NCBI GenBank assembly: GCA_902762875.1
Contig: CACWPS010000001.1
Span: 62,001 to 126,000, forward strand
DNA from: Oscillospiraceae bacterium
GTDB lineage: Bacteria > Bacillota > Clostridia > Oscillospirales > Acutalibacteraceae
DNA: 64,000 nt
Reading direction: 5' to 3'
In this document: positions 35,032 through 43,653 of the stretch, in pieces
Position numbering within the stretch: position 1 is the stretch's first letter
Layout of the letters: each line of letters begins with the position of its first letter
Notes under the pieces: model-generated
Databases searched by the model: none
Told to the model about the DNA's origin: nothing
What the model saw: only the letters and a program-made list of their open reading frames with translations
Translations under genes and position numbers: made by a program

Positions 35032-36246
35032 ATGAACAGCAAAAAGTGTGTCGCTATGCTGCTTGCCGGCGGGCAGGGAAGCAGACTCGGAGTTTTAACC
35101 AGTAAAATTGCCAAACCCGCAGTACCTTACGGCGGTAAATACCGCATTATCGATTTTCCGCTGTCAAACTGTGCAAATTCGGGTATTGATACTGTCGGAA
35201 TTCTTACACAGTACAAGCCGCTTGAGCTTAACGATTATGTAGGCTCAGGCAAGCCCTGGGACCTTGACCGCACAAACGGAGGAGTACATATTCTTCCGCC
35301 CTATCAAGGGCAGAAGGGTGGAAACTGGTACAAGGGTACGGCTAACGCCATTTACCAGAATATCGAGTTTATCTCAAGGTACAATCCCGAGTATGTTTTA
35401 GTGCTTTCGGGCGACCATATCTACAAAATGGATTATTCCAAAATGATAAACGAGCATACCGAAAGCGGTGCCGCCTGCACCATTGCCGTTATGGAGGTCA
35501 CTATGGAGGAGGCTTCCCGCTTTGGAATTATGAACACAAGGGAAGACGGCACGATTTACGAGTTTGAAGAAAAGCCCGCAAATCCTAAGAGCAATTTGGC
35601 TTCAATGGGAATTTATGTTTTCTCTTGGCAGAAGCTTAAAAAGTATCTGACAGAGGACGAGGCTAACCCCAACTCTTCAAACGATTTCGGCAAGGATGTT
35701 ATCCCCGCAATGTTAGGTGCCGGAGAGCTTATGAAGGTTTACCGCTTTGGTGACTACTGGAAGGATGTAGGAACGGTGGATTCCCTTTGGGAGGCTAACC
35801 TTGACCTCTTGAATCCTAAAATCGACCTTAATCTTGCCGATATTAATTGGCGTATTTATTCAAGAACAACCGGTATGCCGCCGCAATATCTTTCCGAAGA
35901 TGCCGAGGTGGAAAATTCCCTTATAACCGACGGTTGCGAGGTTGAGGGTAAGCTTGATTATTCTATCCTTTTTGAAAATGTAACGGTTGAAAAGGGCGCT
36001 TCGGTTGAGTACTCTCTGGTTATGCCCGGTGCGGTTATTAAAAAGGGTGCTAAGGTAAAATATTCCATAATTGCCGAAAACACCGTTATCGGTGAAAACG
36101 CCGAAATAGGCACAGAACCCGCCCATACCGACACAAGCGAGTGGGGAATTACCGTTATAGGAGATAACCTAACGGTCGGTAAAAAGGCGGTTGTCGGAGC
36201 TAAGAAAATGATAACCGAAAATGTCGGCGAGGAGGAGAAAATATGA
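35032..36246 (+). CDS. glgC: Glucose-1-phosphate adenylyltransferase, catalytic subunit
   Basis: 404 aa. The nucleotide-binding signature [23 protein letters not shown] split at residues 13-34 is intact, followed by [13 protein letters not shown] (about 38), [12 protein letters not shown] (about 103) and [10 protein letters not shown] (about 127). The C-terminal left-handed beta-helix carries hexapeptide repeats. It makes ADP-glucose, the committed glycogen step, usually allosterically controlled. It overlaps glgD by 4 bases, supporting a GlgC/GlgD complex. Confidence 0.95.
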   Translation: MNSKKCVAMLLAGGQGSRLGVLTSKIAKPAVPYGGKYRIIDFPLSNCANSGIDTVGILTQYKPLELNDYVGSGKPWDLDRTNGGVHILPPYQGQKGGNWYKGTANAIYQNIEFISRYNPEYVLVLSGDHIYKMDYSKMINEHTESGAACTIAVMEVTMEEASRFGIMNTREDGTIYEFEEKPANPKSNLASMGIYVFSWQKLKKYLTEDEANPNSSNDFGKDVIPAMLGAGELMKVYRFGDYWKDVGTVDSLWEANLDLLNPKIDLNLADINWRIYSRTTGMPPQYLSEDAEVENSLITDGCEVEGKLDYSILFENVTVEKGASVEYSLVMPGAVIKKGAKVKYSIIAENTVIGENAEIGTEPAHTDTSEWGITVIGDNLTVGKKAVVGAKKMITENVGEEEKI

Positions 36247-37361
36247 GAACTTCTGCAGTTGCGGGAATTATATTTGCTAATATTAACGATACTCTGCTTA
36301 AAAGACTTACCTCCAAGAGGTCTATGGCCTCTGTACCCTTTGGAGCAAGATACCGCCTTATCGATTTTCCGCTTTCAAATCTTGTAAATGCGGGCGTTTC
36401 GAGCGTTGGGATAATCACAAAGGAAAATTATCGCTCGCTTATGGACCATGTGGGCAACGGGGTTTACTGGGATCTTGACCGTAAAAACGGCGGACTATAT
36501 CTCTTGCCGCCATATGTTACCAGCGGCACAAAGCGTTATAACGGCACGGTTGACGCTCTGCACGGCGCTATTGATTATATAGACCGCTGTAATGCGGAGT
36601 ATATAGTGCTTTGCAATGCGGATACGATTGCGAATATCGATTTAAATGCGGCACTTAAGAGCCACATTGAGAAAAAGGCAGATATTACCCTTGTATACCA
36701 CAATGGAAAACCGCCTGTAAATAATGCGGATTTAATGCTTTTCCAAATGGACGGCGATGACAGAATAGAAAGCATCGGTTTCGAGCCTAAGGCAGACGAG
36801 GATACCGATTATTTTGCAGGAAGTATTATTCTTTCACGCAAGCTTTTGATGAGGCTTGTTGAGGAAGCTTATTCTGAAGGTCAGGTAAGCTTTACTGCCG
36901 ATGTAATTGCAGATATGACCGATAGGTTAAGGATTTACGGCTTCCGTCATAATGAGTTTGTCGCAGTGCTTGACGGTACCGACGCTTATTATAAGGCCAG
37001 TATGGCACTGCTCGACACAAATGTACGCCGTCAGCTGTTCGGCAGGGGCCGTCCCGTATTTACAAAGACCCGTGACGATATGCCCACCCGCTACGGCACA
37101 AAGGCAAATGTTAAAAACAGCATTATAGCCGACGGTTGTGTTATAAACGGTACGGTTAAAAACAGTATTCTTTTCCGCGGCGTTACTGTCGAAAAGGATG
37201 CGGTAGTTGAAAACTGTATTTTAATGCAGGAAACCGCTGTCGGAACAGCGGCGGATATAAAGAATGTTATAGCTGATAAAAACGCCGCTATAGGGGATAA
37301 TATGATTTTGAAGGGAACGCCCGAAAAATGCGTATTTGTTAAAAAGAATCAGGTACTTTAG
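36243..37361 (+). CDS. glgD: GlgD, non-catalytic glucose-1-phosphate adenylyltransferase homologue
   Basis: 372 aa, clearly related to GlgC ([32 protein letters not shown]-terminal hexapeptide helix) but the GGxGxRL nucleotide motif is replaced by [15 protein letters not shown]. In Bacillota, GlgD does not work alone and changes GlgC activity in the heterotetramer. Its start overlaps the glgC stop by 4 bases. The role as a regulatory subunit is by family. Confidence 0.92.
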   Translation: MRTSAVAGIIFANINDTLLKRLTSKRSMASVPFGARYRLIDFPLSNLVNAGVSSVGIITKENYRSLMDHVGNGVYWDLDRKNGGLYLLPPYVTSGTKRYNGTVDALHGAIDYIDRCNAEYIVLCNADTIANIDLNAALKSHIEKKADITLVYHNGKPPVNNADLMLFQMDGDDRIESIGFEPKADEDTDYFAGSIILSRKLLMRLVEEAYSEGQVSFTADVIADMTDRLRIYGFRHNEFVAVLDGTDAYYKASMALLDTNVRRQLFGRGRPVFTKTRDDMPTRYGTKANVKNSIIADGCVINGTVKNSILFRGVTVEKDAVVENCILMQETAVGTAADIKNVIADKNAAIGDNMILKGTPEKCVFVKKNQVL

Positions 37362-37376
37362 AAAGGAAACAGCACA

Positions 37377-38798
37377 ATGAAAGTATTATTTGCCTCAAGT
37401 GAGGTTTTACCCTTTGCGATGTCAGGGGGACTTGCTGATGTTGCGGGCGCTTTGCCTAAGGCTTTGCGCCGCAGGTTTGTGGGTTGCAGGGTGGTTATGC
37501 CCCTTTATAATTGCATAAGCGCAGAAATGCGGGAAAAAATGGTCTTTGTTAAAAGCATTACCGTATCGGTTGCGTGGAGACGCCAGTACTGCGGTATATT
37601 TGAAGCCCATGTTGACGGAATGATTTACTACTTTATCGATAATCAGTATTATTTCGGCCGTGACGGACTTTACGGATACTATGACGATGCCGAGCGCTAT
37701 GCCTTTTTCTCCCGTGCGGTGCTGGATATAATTCCCCATATCGGCTTTACTCCCGATATTATTCACTGCAACGATTGGCAGACCGCCCTTGTTCCCGTTT
37801 ACCTTAACACTATGTACCGAGGCACAGACACATACCGTGATATTAAGACGGTATTTACCATTCATAATATTCAGTATCAGGGTAAATACGGGCTTGACCT
37901 TAACGGCGATGTGCTTGGTATACCGTACGAAAGCCAGAGCATTATTGAGTATGACGGCTGTGTAAACTTTTTGAAGGGCGGTATTCAGTGCGCTGATAAA
38001 GTAACAACCGTATCTCCCACATATGCTAATGAAATTTTACAGCCGTATTATTCCCACGGACTGGACAATATCCTAAAACAGTTTACCTACAAGCTTACGG
38101 GCATTGTAAACGGTATTGATTACGAGGTATATAATCCCGAAACCGACCCGCTTATCTATAAAAATTTCGATGTTGACCATTTAAAGGATAAGGCGTATAA
38201 TAAGAAAATGCTGCAGAATGAAATGGGTCTGCCCGAAAAACCGCAGGTGCCTGTTATCGGAATGGTGACACGCCTTGTAAAGCATAAGGGACTTGACCTT
38301 GTAAAGCGGGTATTTGAAGAACTGCTCAGAGCCGACCTGCAATTTGTTATTTTAGGCTCTGGCGAGTGGGAGTTTGAAACCTTCTTCCACGAAATGGCGC
38401 AGAAGTACCCCGATAAGGTTGGTCTGAAGCTTGGCTTTAATCCTCAGCTTGCACACCGAATATATGCAGGTGCGGATATTTTCTTAATGCCAAGCCAAAG
38501 CGAGCCCTGCGGACTGGCCCAAATGGTGGCTCTCCGTTACGGTACGATACCGATTGTAAGGGAGACAGGCGGTCTTAACGATACCATTTCCGACAGCGGC
38601 GACGGTGAGGGTAACGGCTTTACCTTTAAGAACTACAACGCCCACGAGATGGAAGACGCTGTATGGCGTGCGCTCGCCGGCTTTAGCGATAAGGACGGCT
38701 GGAATATTTTAAGGAAACGGGCAATGAATTGCGACAATAGCTGGGGGACTTCGGCTAACGCATATATTAAATTATATAAGGAAATTGCCGGCACTTGA
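37377..38798 (+). CDS. glgA: Glycogen synthase (ADP-glucose)
   Basis: 473 aa, GT5. The N-terminus reads SSEVLPFAMSGGLADVAGALP: the usual KTGG loop is M-S-GG, so the ADP-glucose-contacting Lys of the classical motif is a Met. NDWQTALVP (about 137) and TIHNIQYQG (about 162) follow. The C-terminal domain has GMVTRLVKHKGLDLV (about 300) and MPSQSEPCGLAQMVALRYGT (about 368), with the catalytic Glu. It extends alpha-1,4 chains. AAAGGAAA sits 9 bases before ATG. Confidence 0.94.
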   Translation: MKVLFASSEVLPFAMSGGLADVAGALPKALRRRFVGCRVVMPLYNCISAEMREKMVFVKSITVSVAWRRQYCGIFEAHVDGMIYYFIDNQYYFGRDGLYGYYDDAERYAFFSRAVLDIIPHIGFTPDIIHCNDWQTALVPVYLNTMYRGTDTYRDIKTVFTIHNIQYQGKYGLDLNGDVLGIPYESQSIIEYDGCVNFLKGGIQCADKVTTVSPTYANEILQPYYSHGLDNILKQFTYKLTGIVNGIDYEVYNPETDPLIYKNFDVDHLKDKAYNKKMLQNEMGLPEKPQVPVIGMVTRLVKHKGLDLVKRVFEELLRADLQFVILGSGEWEFETFFHEMAQKYPDKVGLKLGFNPQLAHRIYAGADIFLMPSQSEPCGLAQMVALRYGTIPIVRETGGLNDTISDSGDGEGNGFTFKNYNAHEMEDAVWRALAGFSDKDGWNILRKRAMNCDNSWGTSANAYIKLYKEIAGT

Positions 38799-39049
38799 GA
38801 GTGGCGACAAAGTCGCCGCTCTCTTGGCGGGAATGCCGCTCGCCGAAAATTTAAAATTTTCGGACTGCGCTCTACTCCCGCCAATACCACCCACGCACTC
38901 TTGAAAACCGCTAATCGAGCGGTTTTCGCCTGCAAGGAGTTTTTCCGCCGCACCTGTCGTCGGAAAAACGAAGATGCGGCTGAACGCCGCCAGTCATTGC
39001 AATACAGGCTTTTTGACAGACTGAATTGCCGGCAATTAAGCCGGCAATT
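38797..39049. repeat. Hairpin-dense spacer between glgA and uppP
   Basis: No gene is supported here, but six stems occur in about 250 bases: (1) GAGAGTGGCGAC/GTCGCCGCTCTC, 38797-38823, likely the glgA terminator; (2) TTGGCGGGA/TCCCGCCAA, 38824-38884, enclosing a 21-base palindrome at 38843-38863; (3) GAAAACCGCT/AGCGGTTTTC, 38903-38927; (4) TTTTTCCG/CGGAAAAA, 38940-38968; (5) GCGGC/GCCGC, 38976-38990; (6) AATTGCCGGC/GCCGGCAATT, 39024-39049. Known family not recognised. Confidence 0.7.
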
Positions 39050-39074
39050 TCTTAGCGCTTTTTGGAGGATAGGT

Positions 39075-39923
39075 ATGGTAGAAATTTTAAAATCAATAAT
39101 CTTGGGAATTATCGAGGGAATTACCGAATGGCTGCCGATAAGTAGTACAGGGCACCTTATTTTAGCCGATGAGTTTATTAAGCTTGGTATGGGCGAAGAG
39201 TTTAAGGAAATGTTCAATGTTGTAATTCAGCTCGGAGCAATACTTGCGGTTGTGGTAATCTTTTGGAAAAAGCTGTGGCCTTTTACACTTGACAAGTCAA
39301 AGGGCTATAACTACATAACAAAGGGCAGCGGAATAATCAAGAAGGACATAATGGATATGTGGTTCAAGGTTATTGTTGCAATGCTCCCTGCGGCGATAAT
39401 CGGTATTCCGCTTGATGATATTTTTGAAAAATATTTCCATAACTATGTGGTTGTTTCGGCAACGCTTATTATATACGGCGTGCTCTTTATACTTATTGAG
39501 CGCCGTAATCGTTCGATTAGCCCTAAATATAACAGTATTTCGGAAATTTCTTACAAGACCGCTCTTATTATCGGTCTTTTTCAGGCTCTCTCGCTTATTC
39601 CCGGTACTTCACGAAGCGGCTCTACTATTTTAGGCGCTATTATAATCGGTGTTTCCCGAGTTGCGGCGGCAGAATTTAGCTTTTATTTAGCAGTTCCCGT
39701 TATGTTCGGTGCAAGCTTTATCAAGCTTTTAAAGTTCGGTCTTAATTTCACCTCTGCCGAGCTTGCGGTACTGCTTGTAGGTATGGTGACTGCATTCATA
39801 GTTTCTGTTTTGGTAATTAAGTTCCTTATGAGCTATATCAGAAAACACGATTTCACCGCATTCGGCTGTTACAGAATAGTTCTCGGCATAATCGTGCTCG
39901 CTTACTTCTTGATTTTTGCGTAG
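39075..39923 (+). CDS. uppP: Undecaprenyl-diphosphatase UppP (BacA)
   Basis: 282 aa with about 8 TM helices. The active-site motifs are GIIEGITEWLPISSTGHL (about 9-26) and IPGTSRSGSTI (about 172-183). It dephosphorylates undecaprenyl pyrophosphate to recycle the wall lipid carrier and gives bacitracin tolerance. The true start is ATG 39075, preceded by GGAGG at 39064-39068, not an upstream in-frame start within the hairpin spacer. A phosphoesterase gene follows at 9 bases. Confidence 0.95.
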   Translation: MVEILKSIILGIIEGITEWLPISSTGHLILADEFIKLGMGEEFKEMFNVVIQLGAILAVVVIFWKKLWPFTLDKSKGYNYITKGSGIIKKDIMDMWFKVIVAMLPAAIIGIPLDDIFEKYFHNYVVVSATLIIYGVLFILIERRNRSISPKYNSISEISYKTALIIGLFQALSLIPGTSRSGSTILGAIIIGVSRVAAAEFSFYLAVPVMFGASFIKLLKFGLNFTSAELAVLLVGMVTAFIVSVLVIKFLMSYIRKHDFTAFGCYRIVLGIIVLAYFLIFA

Positions 39924-39932
39924 GTGCCTGAT

Positions 39933-40478
39933 ATGAAATTAATGATTGCATCTGATATTCACGGCTCTGCCTATTACTGCAAAAAGTTGATAGAAGCTTT
40001 TGAAAGGGAAGAGGCGGACAGAATCTTGTTGCTGGGCGATATTTTGTATCACGGGCCCCGCAACGATTTACCACTGGAATATGCACCTAAAGCGGTGATT
40101 TCTTTACTAAATCCCCTTAAAAGTAAGATTTTCTGTGTTCGGGGCAACTGCGATACCGAGGTTGACCAGATGGTGCTTGAATTTCCCGTTCTTGCGGATT
40201 ACGGGGTAATACCCGTAGGCGAGCGCATTATTTACGCTACCCATGGGCATATATATAACGAAAATAAGCTTCCGCCGCTTTCTTATGGGGATATTCTTTT
40301 AAACGGCCACACCCATATACCTAAATGCACTCAGCACGGGGATTATATTTATATGAACTGCGGCTCGGTTTCCATTCCTAAGGAAGACAGTCCCCACAGC
40401 TATATGATAAGCGAAAATGGTGTGTTTTGCTGGAAGAACCTTGAAAACGGCGAAATATACAATCAGTTTAAGGTGTAA
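39933..40478 (+). CDS. yfcE: YfcE-type metallophosphoesterase
   Basis: 181 aa calcineurin-like phosphodiesterase. Metal ligands are visible in ASDIHGS (about 6-12), LLGDILYHGPRN (about 36), VRGNCD (about 72), THGHIY (about 107) and NGHTHIP (about 125). The family hydrolyses phosphodiesters with Mn2+; the biological substrate is unknown. ATG 39933 is chosen with AGGTG (39922-39926) 6 bases upstream, so the ribosome site overlaps the uppP stop. Confidence 0.88.
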   Translation: MKLMIASDIHGSAYYCKKLIEAFEREEADRILLLGDILYHGPRNDLPLEYAPKAVISLLNPLKSKIFCVRGNCDTEVDQMVLEFPVLADYGVIPVGERIIYATHGHIYNENKLPPLSYGDILLNGHTHIPKCTQHGDYIYMNCGSVSIPKEDSPHSYMISENGVFCWKNLENGEIYNQFKV

Positions 40479-40482
40479 AATT

Positions 40483-40515
40483 AACGGCTGAAATGCAATT
40501 TGCATTTCAGCCGTT
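40483..40515. terminator. Bidirectional terminator between yfcE and a deacetylase gene
   Basis: AACGGCTGAAATGCAA and TTGCATTTCAGCCGTT form a perfect 16-bp stem with a single-base centre (so the real loop will be larger), flanked by AAAATT and TTTTAAAA. It separates convergent genes. Confidence 0.88.
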
Positions 40516-40523
40516 TTAAAATA

Positions 40524-41525
40524 TCAATTATTAAGATTTTGGTGGTGGTATCCGTAGGCTTCGGGGGTTAAAGCCTCAAGTCGATAGCCCATATTTGTAA
40601 GCCCTTCTATTATTTCGGGCAGAGCCTGCACCGTTGTGGTTTTAGCCGCAGCGTCGTGCATAAGCACGCATATGGAGTTCTTGTTTCTTGCGTTGTTAAG
40701 AACATTATTTCTTATATAGGTGTAGCTCGGCGTGGTGGAGTCAGCATCTCCCGAGGAAATATTCCAGTCAAAATATGAGTATCCCTTTTCCTGAACGAGG
40801 GTTACAAGCTGAGTCATAATTCCTTTGCAGTATTTTGCGCTTACCTTATTACTGCTGCCGCCCGGAAATCTCATAACCGTAGGTCTTATACCTATGATGC
40901 TTTCAACCTTGTCCGAAATCTGCTTTAGGTCATTAAAATAAGCGTCCGTGCTTGAATATAATTGTGCGTAGTTATGGCTCGCAGTGTGAAGACCCACCGT
41001 ATGACCCTCATCGTGAATTCTTTGAATATAGCCTATATCTGCAGAGTTTATAACAAAAAAGGTTGCCTTGGCGTTATAATTTTTAAGTATATCAAGAATT
41101 AGTGGGGTGTTTTTGGACGGACCGTCGTCAAATGTCAGATAGCAGACCTTCTCACCGCTTGGCACAGGGGACTGCGGCGACGATACCGCCGCCGCATCAG
41201 CCGCCTTTTGTGCGCTTAAGGTTTCAATTTTCTTCTTAAGTGCCGCATTTTCATCCTCAAGCTTCTTTTTTTCATTCTTAGCCGCTTCTAACTGTGAAGC
41301 AATGTCACTGTTCGCTTGGTCCTTTTCAGCTATCTGCTTTTCGTATTCGGCTATTAACGCCTCGGAATTTTCGATTAGGCTATCATTTTCCGAAATTTGA
41401 GCCTTTACAGATTTTATGTAGTTATCCTTCTTTTTAATGACTACCAGTGAACAGACAAGCGCACCGACAAGAACAAAAATAATACATGTGAGGATGATGT
41501 TTGTAGCCGATTTAAAGAATTTCAC
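40524..41525 (-). CDS. Membrane-anchored polysaccharide deacetylase (CE4)
   Basis: 333 aa from GTG 41525. An N-terminal TM helix (about 8-30), a coiled coil (about 35-108, EKQIAEKDQANSDIASQLE), a short linker (SSPQSPVPSGE), then the NodB domain: YLTFDDGPSKNTP with the Asp pair (about 130), HTASHNYA with zinc His (about 180), RFPGGSSN (about 225) and LMHDA (about 298). It probably deacetylates peptidoglycan or another wall glycan outside the cell. GTG is favoured because AAAGGA lies 8 bases upstream; a TTG at 41573 has no such site. Confidence 0.88.
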   Translation of the reverse strand: MKFFKSATNIILTCIIFVLVGALVCSLVVIKKKDNYIKSVKAQISENDSLIENSEALIAEYEKQIAEKDQANSDIASQLEAAKNEKKKLEDENAALKKKIETLSAQKAADAAAVSSPQSPVPSGEKVCYLTFDDGPSKNTPLILDILKNYNAKATFFVINSADIGYIQRIHDEGHTVGLHTASHNYAQLYSSTDAYFNDLKQISDKVESIIGIRPTVMRFPGGSSNKVSAKYCKGIMTQLVTLVQEKGYSYFDWNISSGDADSTTPSYTYIRNNVLNNARNKNSICVLMHDAAAKTTTVQALPEIIEGLTNMGYRLEALTPEAYGYHHQNLNN

Positions 41526-41659
41526 TTTTTTGGTCCTTTCGCTTTTATTATTCCTGCCAGAAAAAATCTGCAATTCTATTTTAACACACTCCCCCTAAAA
41601 AATATATAATATTTTAATTACAAATTATTACAGATTAGAAAAAAGAACAATAATTTCTG

Positions 41660-41688
41660 TTGCTAAAATGTAATTTTAATGTTATAAT
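41660..41688 (+). promoter_or_regulatory. Promoter of degV
   Basis: TTGCTA (41660-41665), 17 bases, TATAAT (41683-41688), about 32 bases before the start. Confidence 0.7.
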
Positions 41689-41720
41689 TTATTATACTAC
41701 TAAATTTAGAAGGTGTTAAT

Positions 41721-42578
41721 TTGAGTTCAAATGTAGTTATAACCAGCGACAGTACAACCGATTTAAGCAAGGAGCTTAAAGAGCGCTATAATGTTACGAT
41801 AATGCCCTTAAAAGTAACCATTGGGGACAAGACTTATACCGACGGGGTAGATATTAACCCTGACGATATTTATGCCCACCACGATAAAACGGGGGAGCTT
41901 CCCAAAACCGCTGCCACCAATGTGGGCGACTGCATTGATTTTTTCAAGCCCTTTTGCGAGGCGGGAAAGACCGTAATTCACTTTACAATCAGCTCCGAAA
42001 TGTCCTCTACATACAATAACGCTTGCATTGCGGCAGAAGAGATGGGTAATGTTTATGTAATTGACACCAAGAACCTGTCAACAGGCGGGGGACTGCTTGT
42101 TGTTGCGGCGGCGGAAATGTTAGCTTCAGGACTTTCTGCCGAGGAGACAGTAGAAAAAACACGGGCGCTTGTGCCTTGTGTTGACGCATCTTTTGTTATT
42201 GACAGTCTTGAATATCTTTATAAGGGCGGCCGTTGCTCCGCACTTGCGATGTTCGGTGCTAACCTCTTAAAGCTTAAGCCCTGCATACAGGTTAAAGACG
42301 GCAAAATGGATGTTGCAAAGAAGTACCGCGGCAAATTCAGCGAGGTAGCAAAGCAGTATATTAACGAAAAAATCGCCGATTATTCGGATATTGACCTTGA
42401 CCGTGTTTTCGTAACCCATGCAGGCTGTGACCCTGAGCTTATGAATGAATTGGTTGATATAGTTAAAAGCAAAGCGCCTTTTAAAGAGGTGTTTTTGACC
42501 CGTGCGGGCTGTACCGTTTCTTCACACTGCGGTGCAAATACATTGGGCGTTTTGTTCATTCGTAAGTCACCGATTTAA
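41721..42578 (+). CDS. DegV family fatty-acid-binding protein
   Basis: 285 aa. Typical DegV blocks: ITSDSTTDLS (about 7-16), PKTAATNVGDC (about 64), HFTISSEMSSTYNNA (about 87), VIDTKNLSTGGGLLV (about 112) and EYLYKGGRCSAL (about 160). The family binds a long-chain fatty acid; the FakB members hand fatty acids to the FakA kinase for phospholipid synthesis. FakA is not in the window. TTG start with AAGGTG 6 bases upstream. Confidence 0.9.
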   Translation: MSSNVVITSDSTTDLSKELKERYNVTIMPLKVTIGDKTYTDGVDINPDDIYAHHDKTGELPKTAATNVGDCIDFFKPFCEAGKTVIHFTISSEMSSTYNNACIAAEEMGNVYVIDTKNLSTGGGLLVVAAAEMLASGLSAEETVEKTRALVPCVDASFVIDSLEYLYKGGRCSALAMFGANLLKLKPCIQVKDGKMDVAKKYRGKFSEVAKQYINEKIADYSDIDLDRVFVTHAGCDPELMNELVDIVKSKAPFKEVFLTRAGCTVSSHCGANTLGVLFIRKSPI

Positions 42579-42601
42579 AATTAAAGCATAATATATTAGC
42601 A

Positions 42602-42672
42602 GGGGTTGATTGCGGGATATCCCTAATATCGGCGGCTGTCTTTGACTGTCTTTAAATAACCGATAATACCCC
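42602..42672 (+). other. Foldable non-coding segment after degV
   Basis: Nested short inverted repeats: GGGGT/ACCCC (42602-42606, 42668-42672) and TATCGG/CCGATA (42627-42632, 42660-42665) around a direct repeat CTGTCTTT, plus the palindrome GGGATATCCC (42614-42623). It may be part of the degV 3' untranslated region. No known RNA family is recognised. Confidence 0.25.
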
Positions 42673-42680
42673 TTGATATA

Positions 42681-42720
42681 AAGCTCCCGACTAACCTGTT
42701 AAGGTTGGTCGGGAGCAGCT
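42681..42720. terminator. Terminator between degV and a lipase gene
   Basis: GCTCCCGACTAACCT (42683-42697) and AGGTTGGTCGGGAGC (42702-42716) form a 15-bp stem with loop GTTA and one G-U pair. It can serve both converging transcripts. Confidence 0.8.
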
Positions 42721-43641
42721 TTATTTTTCAATGAATTGTAAAATATCTTTTATTACATCTTCCTTGCAGACATCATTGTGTATTTCGTGTCGGCAACCGT
42801 TATAAAGCTTGAGAGAAACATCGTTTACACCTGCGGCCTTAAGCTTTTCGTAAACCTTTGTAACTCCTTTTCCGTAAGAACCTACAGGGTCGTCACTGCC
42901 TGAAATCAGAAAAATAGGCAAATCCTTTCTGATTTTATTGAACCATTCGGTGCGGTTTGAAAGCTGATTTAATTTTACAAGGTCGTGCATTGCAGATACC
43001 GTAAATTTAAAATTGCAGTACTTATCCGCCTCGTATTTAGTTATAATATCACGGTCGGTTGTTATCCATTCAAATTCGGAATCCCCGTCGAACCGCTTGT
43101 TATAAGTGCCGAATGCCAGTTTGTTTACAAAATTTGACCTGTGCTTTTCACCGAAGATAAGCCCCATAATGTCGGTTGCTATAAGGCCGAAAGGAGCGGC
43201 GGGGTTAGGACCGCCTGTACCGCAGATAATAAATTTTTCTATCTGCTCACCGTAATTTTCGGCGGCAATTCGGGTAATAAAGGAGCCCATAGAATGTCCC
43301 ATAAGGTAAAGGGGAATATTGGGGTACATTTTTCGTACTGCGTCCTCAAATGCCTTTACATCCCTTACAAGATATTTCCAACCGTTTCGGTGGGCTACAA
43401 ATCCCAGCTCGCTTTCATCCCTTGCGGTTTTGCCATGACCTAAATTATCATAGCCGCAACACACAAAGCCCTGTTCTGCAAGGGCGGAAAAGATGTGTGC
43501 GTAACGCCCTATATATTCGCACATACCGTGAACAAGGTGAAAAATTCCCTTGATTTCGCCCGCAGGTATGTATATAATCCCCTTAAGGGTGTGAATATTA
43601 TCGGTACTTTGTACCTCTAAAGTTTTAATTTCGTAGGTCAT
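42721..43641 (-). CDS. Alpha/beta hydrolase, monoacylglycerol-lipase-like
   Basis: 306 aa, serine aminopeptidase S33/lysophospholipase type. HGMCEYIGRY (oxyanion region, about 38), nucleophile elbow GHSMGSF (about 114), Asp in GSDDPVGSYGKG (about 250) and His in NGCRHEIHND (about 280) complete a catalytic triad. No signal peptide, so cytosolic. It follows glpK by 12 bases with GGAGGGA as ribosome site; the pair suggests glycerol release from monoglycerides followed by phosphorylation. Confidence 0.85.
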   Translation of the reverse strand: MTYEIKTLEVQSTDNIHTLKGIIYIPAGEIKGIFHLVHGMCEYIGRYAHIFSALAEQGFVCCGYDNLGHGKTARDESELGFVAHRNGWKYLVRDVKAFEDAVRKMYPNIPLYLMGHSMGSFITRIAAENYGEQIEKFIICGTGGPNPAAPFGLIATDIMGLIFGEKHRSNFVNKLAFGTYNKRFDGDSEFEWITTDRDIITKYEADKYCNFKFTVSAMHDLVKLNQLSNRTEWFNKIRKDLPIFLISGSDDPVGSYGKGVTKVYEKLKAAGVNDVSLKLYNGCRHEIHNDVCKEDVIKDILQFIEK

Positions 43642-43653
43642 AGCTGTCCCTCC

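Noticed and set aside
38797..39049. CRISPR array
   Set aside because: The stems differ in sequence and spacing; there is no constant direct repeat and no cas gene anywhere in the window.
38901..39074. Longer N-terminus of UppP starting in the spacer
   Set aside because: The extra 58 residues are Arg/Cys-rich and come from hairpin DNA; the GGAGG-led ATG at 39075 matches the family start.
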